Translations under genes and position numbers: made by a program
Notes under the pieces: generated by a model
Told to the model about the DNA's origin: nothing
What the model saw: the letters and a program-made list of their open reading frames with translations, nothing else
Database searches by the model: none
Shown: in pieces, positions 1 through 4,523 of the stretch
Numbering within the stretch: position 1 is the first letter of the stretch
Layout: each line of letters opens with the position of its first letter
Assembly (NCBI GenBank): GCA_029935375.1
Contig: JAOZKL010000045.1
Location: forward strand, 1 to 6,835
Length of the DNA stretch: 6,835 nucleotides
Origin: Patescibacteria group bacterium
Lineage (GTDB): Bacteria > Patescibacteriota > JACMRA01
Direction of reading: 5' to 3'

Positions 1-2
1 AT

Positions 3-344
3 GAGAATGAAAAAGCAATGAACTTGCAAACAGAGAATGTATACACATTTGCATTTGATGATGTTAATTATTCTGTTAATAAGATAGAATTAACAAAGAT
101 GTTAAGAGCTAAAGGTCTTAATCCATTAGATGTTCGTATAGTAAACCTGCCTTCAAAAGTAAAACTACGACAGAAAACTAGAAAAAAATCTGCAAAGAAA
201 AGAGCGAAGAAATACTACGTTAAACTAAAAGATAGCGACAAGATTGATGAAAAGTTCGAGCTAACTGTTGGGCAAAAGGCTATTAAAGCAGAAAAAGTTG
301 AAGAAAAAAAAGTTGAGAAGAAGGAAACAAAATCAAAAAAATAA
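3..344 (+). CDS. rplW: 50S ribosomal protein uL23, 5'-partial
   Basis: Large-subunit protein uL23, which lies at the exit of the peptide tunnel and binds 23S rRNA. The frame is already open at the window edge: the codons before the ATG at 18 read ENEKA, and EKAM followed by a few residues and ENVYTF matches the uL23 N-terminal pattern (TEK-x-M, then N-x-Y-x-F). The ATG at 18 is therefore an internal methionine and roughly 15-20 residues lie outside the window. NKIELTKML fits the conserved NKxEIKxAxE helix. The basic stretch KTRKKSAKKRAKK is the rRNA-binding loop. The last 25 or so residues form a Lys/Glu-rich tail, an extension beyond the usual uL23 fold. It ends in TAA, six bases before rpsS, so the two are surely cotranscribed. 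Family identity is fairly sure from the motifs and the context. Confidence 0.85.
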   Translation, partial: ENEKAMNLQTENVYTFAFDDVNYSVNKIELTKMLRAKGLNPLDVRIVNLPSKVKLRQKTRKKSAKKRAKKYYVKLKDSDKIDEKFELTVGQKAIKAEKVEEKKVEKKETKSKK

Positions 345-350
345 TTTTAT

Positions 351-617
351 ATGGCTAGATCACTAAAGAAAGGACCTTATATCGACGAACGAGTTGAAAA
401 AAAGGTAGTAAAAGCAAAAGAGGAAGGTAAAAATGCGGTTGTAAAAACTTATAGTCGTTCATGTACAATAATCCCAGATTTTGTAGGTGTTAAATTCGGT
501 GTTCATAATGGCAAAGCTTTTGTAGAAGTGCTTGTAACTGAAGATATGGTTGGGCACAAACTTGGTGAATTTTCTCCAACTACAAAGTTCAAAGGTCATG
601 GTGGTAAGAAAGCATAA
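351..617 (+). CDS. rpsS: 30S ribosomal protein uS19
   Basis: Small-subunit head protein uS19, which binds 16S rRNA together with uS13. The 88 aa length is typical. Family signatures are clear: RSLKKGPYID at the N-terminus, TIIPDFVGVKFGVHNGK in the middle, and TEDMVGHKLGEFSPTTKFKG at the C-terminus. The usual Trp in the TWSR motif is Tyr here (TYSR). The start ATG follows an A/T-only leader (aattttat) with no Shine-Dalgarno sequence, six bases after rplW. The stop is a TAATAA double stop. The gene sits between rplW and rplB, whereas in the canonical S10 operon it follows rplB. All ten glycines use GGN codons. Confidence 0.97.
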   Translation: MARSLKKGPYIDERVEKKVVKAKEEGKNAVVKTYSRSCTIIPDFVGVKFGVHNGKAFVEVLVTEDMVGHKLGEFSPTTKFKGHGGKKA

Positions 618-642
618 TAAAAAAATAATTTAGAAAAAAGAT

Positions 643-1473
643 ATGTCTAAGGTAAAAGTATACAAACCAACAACGAGTGCACGACGTGGTACCTCTGTTA
701 TTGATTATTCAAAGGTTCTAACAAAACAAAAGCCTCACAAAGCTTTGTTGAAAAGGAAGAAAACCAGCGCTGGTCGTAGCAACGGTAAGATCACAGTTCG
801 TCACAAAGGTGGAGGGGCTCGTAATCTTGTTCGTATTGTAGATTTTAAACGACAGTTTCCAGAAGGTTTCAAAGTCACTACTGTAGAGTATGATCCAGGT
901 AGAACTGCTTTTATATGTCTTGTTGTAGACATGGCATCTGGTAAGAAAGTTTATGTACTACAGACTCGTGGAATGGAAGTTGGTAAGGTTTATAACAAAA
1001 CTAGCGAAATTTCTCCAGGTAACTCAGTAAAATTATTTGATGTTCCAGTGGGTACAGAGATTTCTCAGGTTGAGTTCCAACCAGGGCAGGGTGCAAAAAT
1101 TGCAAGAAGTGCTGGTAATTATGTAGTTGTAACTGCAAAAGAAGATAGATTTGTAAGTCTAAAGATGCCATCAAGTGAGATCCGTAAGGTTCTTGGTACT
1201 GCAACTTGTGTTATTGGTCGTATGAGTAATGATGCTCACTCGCTTGTTCGTATTGGTAAAGCTGGAAGAAAGCGTCACATGGGTATTCGTCCTACTGTTC
1301 GTGGTAAAGCGATGAATCCAGTTGATCATCCTCATGGTGGTGGTGAAGCTCGTAACTCTATCGGTATGAAATATCCAAAGACTCCTTGGGGTAAACATGC
1401 TCTTGGTGTGAAGACTCGTAACAAGAAGAATGTTACAAGCAAATTTATTGTAAAACGAAGAAAGAAAAAATAA
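643..1473 (+). CDS. rplB: 50S ribosomal protein uL2
   Basis: uL2 is a core 23S rRNA-binding protein needed for subunit association and for peptidyl-transferase centre assembly. The 276 aa length is standard. Recognisable segments are GRSNGKITVRHKGGGARN at about 44-61 (N-terminal OB fold), FQPGQGAKIARSAG at about 145-158 (SH3-like domain), and NPVDHPHGGGEAR at 225-237, which contains the conserved histidine loop reaching towards the catalytic centre. It ends in the usual very basic tail (KFIVKRRKKK). It lies 25 bases after rpsS and seven before rplV. The leader (aatttagaaaaaagat) is purine-rich without a real Shine-Dalgarno core. All 28 glycines are GGN and the single Trp is TGG, so this conserved gene has no in-frame TGA. 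Confidence 0.98.
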   Translation: MSKVKVYKPTTSARRGTSVIDYSKVLTKQKPHKALLKRKKTSAGRSNGKITVRHKGGGARNLVRIVDFKRQFPEGFKVTTVEYDPGRTAFICLVVDMASGKKVYVLQTRGMEVGKVYNKTSEISPGNSVKLFDVPVGTEISQVEFQPGQGAKIARSAGNYVVVTAKEDRFVSLKMPSSEIRKVLGTATCVIGRMSNDAHSLVRIGKAGRKRHMGIRPTVRGKAMNPVDHPHGGGEARNSIGMKYPKTPWGKHALGVKTRNKKNVTSKFIVKRRKKK

Positions 1474-1480
1474 ATAGAAT

Positions 1481-1813
1481 ATGACTAAAAATTACACAGC
1501 AAGCACAGTTTTGGCATATAGTCCACGAAAAGCTCGCTATATTATAAATGAAATTAGAGGAAAGAGACTAGACAAAGCTTTGGATCTACTTACAAAGTTG
1601 AACAAAGGGCAGTCTAAAAAAGTTTACAACTTACTAAAATCTGCTGCAAGCAATCTTAGTTTAACAGAGTCTGATTACGCTGTTTATACAATCAAGACAG
1701 TAACTGCTGAAGAAGCTCAGAGATTGTATAGAACTCGTCCAAGAGCCAGAGGCTCTGCGTTTCGTATTCGTCGTAGATATTCTCGTATCAAGGTTTTGTT
1801 AGAGAAAAAATAA
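1481..1813 (+). CDS. rplV: 50S ribosomal protein uL22
   Basis: uL22 lines the peptide exit tunnel. At 110 aa it has the expected length. SPRKARYIINEIRGK near the N-terminus is the family signature, LLKSAASNLS is the conserved central helix, and RTRPRARGSAFRIRRRYSRIKV is the C-terminal beta-hairpin region that reaches the tunnel constriction. It starts seven bases after rplB without a Shine-Dalgarno sequence and ends in TAA. A terminator follows 30 bases later, so this gene is the last of its operon. In most bacteria rpsC and rplP follow directly, so the break is unusual. Confidence 0.97.
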   Translation: MTKNYTASTVLAYSPRKARYIINEIRGKRLDKALDLLTKLNKGQSKKVYNLLKSAASNLSLTESDYAVYTIKTVTAEEAQRLYRTRPRARGSAFRIRRRYSRIKVLLEKK

Positions 1814-1842
1814 TTGTTTAACTTAAAATATTATTATTTAAT

Positions 1843-1865
1843 GCAGGTTTAACCTGCTTTTTTTT
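1843..1865 (+). terminator. intrinsic terminator of the rplW-rpsS-rplB-rplV operon
   Basis: GCAGGTTTAACCTGC is a near-perfect palindrome (five to six base pairs around a short loop) followed at once by eight T residues, the standard form of a Rho-independent terminator on the + strand. It starts 30 bases after the rplV stop. The T-run overlaps the stop codon (TTA at 1864-1866) of the convergent gene on the other strand, so the two transcription units meet with no spare sequence. Confidence 0.85.
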
Positions 1866-2397
1866 AATATCTTCTCCCAGTATCTATATAGTTATTCCTA
1901 GCCAGTGTTGATTTTGCTGGTTCTATTACTTGTGCCAATGTATTAACCGCATTGATATTGCCTATTTCGTTATCTATCATGTGCTTAAATAGTTTTTCAT
2001 AACCATTTATGATTTGTTGGACTTCTGGATTACCCCATTTTGTAGCAAAATATTGTTCTGGATGCTCATTTTTGGGCACTAGTTTGTTTATAGCCAAGAT
2101 TAGGTTGTTAGCCATGTTTGTAATTTCATCTCTTGTGATACACTCCTGTGGTGCAGATCCATGAAATTTTTGTTCAGTAGTTTCAAGGTTATTTTCACTG
2201 CATGAGTAATCATGCCATTGTTCGGCCTGTGCAAAGTTGTTTAAGTAGTCTTCTGTTGTTTTGTTTTCCTGTGTCTGTGTGGTGTCTATATCAAACACTG
2301 CAGCTGTAAAGGCAACAGACAAGACTACAGTTGCTAATAGTTTTATAACAGGGATAGTTTTATTCCTTTCAAAATTTACAGCCTCTCCGTTATTCAT
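1864..2397 (-). CDS. hypothetical membrane-anchored protein, 177 aa
   Basis: I do not recognise the family. An N-terminal hydrophobic helix at about residues 14-36 (TIPVIKLLATVVLSVAFTAAVF) is preceded by basic residues, so the protein is probably a type II anchored or secreted protein. The rest is soluble: a Thr/Glu/Asn-rich linker, then a helical C-terminal domain. There are two cysteines (C66, C86) that could pair outside the cytoplasm. The frame is also open from a GTG at 2412, but that GTG lies inside the promoter spacer, so the ATG at 2397 is preferred. It sits six bases after a TATAAT box, which implies a leaderless message. Both Trp codons are TGG and the six Gly codons are GGN, unlike the next two genes upstream. 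It ends in TAA, converging on rplV. Confidence 0.8.
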   Translation of the reverse strand: MNNGEAVNFERNKTIPVIKLLATVVLSVAFTAAVFDIDTTQTQENKTTEDYLNNFAQAEQWHDYSCSENNLETTEQKFHGSAPQECITRDEITNMANNLILAINKLVPKNEHPEQYFATKWGNPEVQQIINGYEKLFKHMIDNEIGNINAVNTLAQVIEPAKSTLARNNYIDTGRRY

Positions 2398-2403
2398 AAC
2401 ATA

Positions 2404-2432
2404 ATTATACACAACATTTTGTTTTTGAGCAA
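2404..2432 (-). promoter_or_regulatory. sigma70-type promoter of the 177 aa gene, leaderless
   Basis: On the minus strand, TTGCTC (2432-2427) is followed by a 17-base spacer and a perfect TATAAT (2409-2404). Only six bases then separate the -10 box from the ATG at 2397, so transcription would begin at or next to the start codon. The promoter comes immediately after the terminator of the upstream gene. This decides the start of the 177 aa gene: the upstream GTG would not be in the transcript. Confidence 0.7.
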
Positions 2433-2467
2433 ATAAAAACAGGCTAGGGTATAATTTCCTAACCTGT
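2431..2467 (-). terminator. intrinsic terminator of the 150 aa secreted-protein gene
   Basis: Read on the minus strand, ACAGGTTAGG pairs with CCTAGCCTGT (ten base pairs with one G-T wobble, nine-base loop), followed by TTTTTATTT. The hairpin starts 13 bases after the TAA stop of the gene at 2481-2933. A well-formed terminator placed there supports that gene being real and ending at that TAA, although its frame is interrupted by TGA codons. Confidence 0.8.
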
Positions 2468-2480
2468 TGTGGTGTGTGCT

Positions 2481-2933
2481 TTAACTATTCCGCCATGTTT
2501 TAAATCTTTGCCAACGACTAGGAATGCTTTTGATGGCATCTCTAGTGTCTTCTGCAATTTCAGTAGCTTTTCAAACAACTTCCTCTTTATCGATTTGGTC
2601 AACTTGTTGGTGTATGATATCTGCACCGCTTTCCATTTTTCCTAATCAATAATCTACTGTTTGCATAACTTCTTCTTTAACATTTTGCCTTCTTTCTTTT
2701 CTCTGATCTTGTGTCATATTAATCTCATTTTCAATCACATCTACAGTTTTTTTATGCAGTTGGTTAACTTGGTCTACTCAGTCTGAGATAGTTTCATCTA
2801 ATCAATCTATACAATAATCTGCAAAAATGGGATTATCACAAAAGTCAAAATCAGATGCATTTGCCTGATTAGCAAATCAAAGAAAACATACAATAAGAGT
2901 TCAAAATCCAAACAAAATAAAGTTTTTTACCAT
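2481..2933 (-). CDS. secreted coiled-coil hypothetical protein, 150 aa, six in-frame TGA codons
   Basis: Read with TGA as a sense codon, this is one intact 151-codon frame from ATG to TAA. TGA occurs at codons 11, 19, 44, 52, 96 and 121, with no in-frame TAA or TAG before the end. Residues 1-26 form a convincing signal peptide: VKN, a hydrophobic core, then ANQANA before SDFDFC. The mature part has two nearby cysteines (C31, C41) and long amphipathic, Glu/Gln/Lys-rich helices, probably coiled coil. A terminator follows the stop and a promoter precedes the start. Reading TGA as Gly brings glycine from 3 to 9 of 150, a normal level. Reading it as Trp gives 8 Trp, which is high. TGG still encodes two Trp (SRWQRFKTW). 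Function unknown; probably exported. In the standard code it looks like intergenic debris. Confidence 0.85.
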
Positions 2934-2980
2934 GTTCTTTTTGGTCAAAATATAAAAAGTGGTCAAAACGCCACATATTA

Positions 2981-3009
2981 TTAATAGCATATAACAATGC
3001 TATGGTCAA
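2981..3009 (-). promoter_or_regulatory. candidate promoter of the 150 aa gene with a dyad in its spacer
   Basis: On the minus strand, TTGACC (3009-3004), a 17-base spacer and TATTAA (2986-2981) match a sigma70 promoter (five and four of six consensus bases). It would give a leader of about 40 bases before the ATG at 2933. Most of the spacer is filled by an inverted repeat (2984-3003), and TGGTCAA repeats lie at and downstream of the promoter, so it may be regulated. Confidence 0.45.
2984..3003. repeat. inverted repeat ATAGCAT-N6-ATGCTAT, possible operator
   Basis: Perfect seven-base arms separated by six bases, lying between the putative -35 and -10 boxes of the 150 aa gene and 11 bases beyond the stop of the 79 aa gene. 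No T-run follows on the minus strand, so it is a poor terminator. Its place in the promoter spacer fits a repressor site better. In AT-rich DNA a short dyad can arise by chance, so this is tentative. Confidence 0.4.
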
Positions 3010-3013
3010 GATT

Positions 3014-3253
3014 TTAATTATCTCTTTTCCAGTTCATTACTCATGTTTTTCTCTGGCTCTCATAATACTCTATCCGGTGTTTGTTGTAGACCAGCTCCTT
3101 TCGACGCTTTTTGTCAGCTTCATCTTTAAACATCATATCCCTGTTTTTAAGATTTCGTGCTATATCGTCCCTTATCTTTGCTTCTACTGTTTTGTGTCAG
3201 AACAAAGATTTGATCTCATCATATAAGCCGTTGATAATGTCAAACATTCGCAT
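3014..3253 (-). CDS. small charged hypothetical protein, 79 aa, two in-frame TGA codons
   Basis: The frame runs from ATG at 3253 to TAA at 3014-3016, with TGA at codons 19 and 71 and no other stop. The predicted product is almost wholly helical and highly charged (segments such as KIRDDIARN and DEADKKRRKEL), with no signal peptide or membrane segment, so it is probably cytoplasmic. The family is not recognised. It has one ordinary Gly (GGC) and one ordinary Trp (TGG). With TGA as Gly the glycine content becomes 3 of 79; as Trp it would be 3 Trp of 79. A strong promoter just upstream with the start a few bases downstream of the expected transcription start supports this ATG. It lies 80 bases upstream of the 150 aa gene on the same strand and diverges from the lipid genes. 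The only alternative is an open frame on the opposite strand, which looks like an antisense shadow. Confidence 0.75.
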
Positions 3254-3263
3254 TTGGCGTTAG

Positions 3264-3292
3264 ATTATAAAAATGTAAAATAGTTATGTAAC
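3264..3292 (-). promoter_or_regulatory. promoter of the 79 aa gene
   Basis: On the minus strand, GTTACA (3292-3287), a 17-base spacer and a perfect TATAAT (3269-3264) precede the ATG at 3253 by ten bases after the -10 box. The expected transcription start is therefore only three or four bases from the start codon, leaving no room for a Shine-Dalgarno sequence. It is back to back with the promoter of the lipid genes, and both contain TTTTACAT directly before or at the -10 region. Confidence 0.65.
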
Positions 3293-3325
3293 ACTAGCAG
3301 ATCTCTATCACGAAATATCTTTTTA

Positions 3326-3366
3326 GTCAAAGGTTTTGACAGTTTTCATTTTTTGTTTTACATAAT
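3326..3366 (+). promoter_or_regulatory. promoter of the lipid-gene pair, with a dyad over the -35 box
   Basis: A perfect TTGACA (3336-3341), a 19-base spacer and CATAAT (3361-3366, five of six consensus) lead to the ATG at 3373 after six bases, the same -10-to-ATG distance as in front of the 177 aa gene. This again suggests a leaderless message. The spacer is two bases longer than ideal. GTCAAA-GGT-TTTGAC (3326-3340) is a six-base inverted repeat overlapping the -35 box and could bind a regulator. Confidence 0.5.
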
Positions 3367-3372
3367 TTATAT

Positions 3373-3936
3373 ATGTTAGACACTGTTTTGAATCATCTCA
3401 CTGTAGCGGTAGTTTTCATATTAATACCTGGAATTGCTAATTCTATGCCTGTTTTTGCTCATAGATTTAAGATTAACTTTTTAAATTATCCTATAGATTG
3501 TGGTGCAAAATTAAACAACAAGAGAGTTCTTGGAGATGGTAAGACTTGGAGAGGATTTTTCTTTGCATGGCTTGGATCTGGGATACTGCTTTCCCTGCTT
3601 CTCTATTTTGTTATTCCAGATGTTTTATACAAAATACCTTTAATTTCAGATCTTAGTCTTTGGCAATTTTTATTATTCTCTTCTGGATTGTCTATCTCTG
3701 CTCTCATTGGAGATTCCTTAAAAAGTTTTTTCAAAAGGCAATCAGGTATCAAGCGTGGACATAGTTGGTTTCCATTTGATCAACTAGATTGGATAATTGG
3801 AGCTGCCTTATTCTATATCATAATATTTGGTTGGCAAGATTTTATATACTTTACTTTTATATTGGGATTGATTTCTCATCTGTTGGTAAAACTTGGTGGG
3901 TATCTTTTGGGGATAGAAACAAAAGCTTTTTGATAA
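3373..3936 (+). CDS. carS: CDP-archaeol synthase (CarS, DUF46) family integral membrane cytidylyltransferase
   Basis: The family transfers CMP from CTP to a lipid phosphate, giving a CDP-activated lipid. In archaea the substrate is unsaturated archaetidic acid. In a bacterium it may be phosphatidic acid or another isoprenoid or acyl lipid, so the exact substrate is unknown. Motifs seen: LGDGKTWRG (53-61), GDSLKSFFKRQSGIKRG (113-129) and PFDQLDW (134-140), the conserved polar loops of the family. Around them are about five hydrophobic helices, and the protein is close to the usual length. The last codons are GCT TTT TGA TAA. In the standard code the protein ends at TGA (3931-3933) with 186 aa. 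If TGA is sense it gains one residue and ends at the TAA at 3934-3936, which I use here. All six Trp are TGG. The next gene, a CDP-alcohol phosphotransferase, starts 11 bases later and would use the product. Confidence 0.85.
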
Positions 3937-3947
3937 AATTTTTATAA

Positions 3948-4523
3948 ATGAAAGTATTCGATGGTAACATAAACAAAATTATTTCCTCTACATTTACCAA
4001 GGTTATGAGGATTATACCTGATTGGGTAACTCCAAATTCGATTAGTTTTGTTGGAGGTTTTTTAAGCGTTGGTACTATATTATTATTTGGATTTTGCTAC
4101 TCCGATCTGGAGTTAGTTGTGTTGTTGTTGTTTTTAATCTTCCCTTTTGATGTGCTGGATGGTATGTTAGCCAGATATCGTGGACTAGAAACCGAATTTG
4201 GAAGAAAATTAGACCCAGCTATCGATAATACTGTAGCAATACTATTTATCATTTATTTGTTGTATAGTGAAGTATTGAGCGTCTTATCTTTAGTATTGAT
4301 TGGGTTGTATGCATGCAAGTATACTCTTGTATTGTTAAAAAGGAGTTATGATGTAGGAGGTGGAAGAATGGCTCTCGTTGGAATGTTTTTTATCAAGATT
4401 GTAGCAGATCTATGGTGGATACAATATAATACTATTTTGATTGCTTTGATTATCTGGAATTGTATTTCGCTTTTCTCTGGTATCTATCTAACTAGGGAGG
4501 TTAAAACCATTACTGTTGATTAA
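3948..4523 (+). CDS. CDP-alcohol phosphatidyltransferase family protein
   Basis: An integral membrane enzyme that displaces CMP from a CDP-alcohol to make a phospholipid or its precursor (family of PgsA, PssA and archaetidyl synthases). The full catalytic signature is present: D68-xx-DG(71-72)-xx-AR(75-76)-x8-G85-xxx-D89-xxx-D93, the metal-binding aspartates included. About six hydrophobic helices follow the usual pattern, and 191 aa is typical. The acceptor (glycerol phosphate, inositol phosphate, serine or other) cannot be told from the sequence. It is 11 bases after the carS-type gene's TAA, so the two probably act in sequence: activation of the lipid phosphate, then headgroup attachment. 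The start ATG has an A/T leader without a Shine-Dalgarno sequence. Its last 14 bases overlap the end of murL on the opposite strand. Confidence 0.9.
   Translation: MKVFDGNINKIISSTFTKVMRIIPDWVTPNSISFVGGFLSVGTILLFGFCYSDLELVVLLLFLIFPFDVLDGMLARYRGLETEFGRKLDPAIDNTVAILFIIYLLYSEVLSVLSLVLIGLYACKYTLVLLKRSYDVGGGRMALVGMFFIKIVADLWWIQYNTILIALIIWNCISLFSGIYLTREVKTITVD

Larger units (their letters stand above)
2942..3009. repeat. three direct copies of TGGTCAA(AA)
   Basis: TGGTCAAAA occurs at 2942-2950 and 2960-2968, and the shorter TGGTCAA at 3003-3009, all in the 80-base gap between the 79 aa and 150 aa genes. The first two copies are 18 bases apart. Read on the minus strand each is a TTGACCA. The third copy is also the proposed -35 box. 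They could be regulator half-sites or decayed duplicated promoter elements. Confidence 0.35.

Noticed and set aside
1001..1398. Minus-strand open frames of 67 and 75 codons inside rplB
   Set aside because: They are shadows of a certain ribosomal protein gene, with unnatural composition and no promoter.
2410..2412. GTG as start of the 177 aa gene
   Set aside because: It lies in the spacer between -35 and -10 of a good promoter, so it would not be transcribed. The ATG at 2397 fits a leaderless start.
2481..2933. Pseudogene explanation for the TGA-interrupted frame
   Set aside because: Six stops all of one kind, no frameshift, intact signal peptide, promoter and terminator are not what random decay produces.
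2880..2977. Small minus-strand frame starting with the ATG of ATGTGGCG at about 2977, overlapping the 150 aa gene
   Set aside because: It would encode only about 35 residues, it overlaps the signal-peptide region of the better gene in another frame, and it has no homology that I can recognise.
3002..3226. Plus-strand open frame of 74 codons
   Set aside because: It lies antisense to the 79 aa TGA gene, which has the better promoter, start and amino-acid composition. Its product is an odd Phe/Val/Ser-rich string with no recognisable feature.
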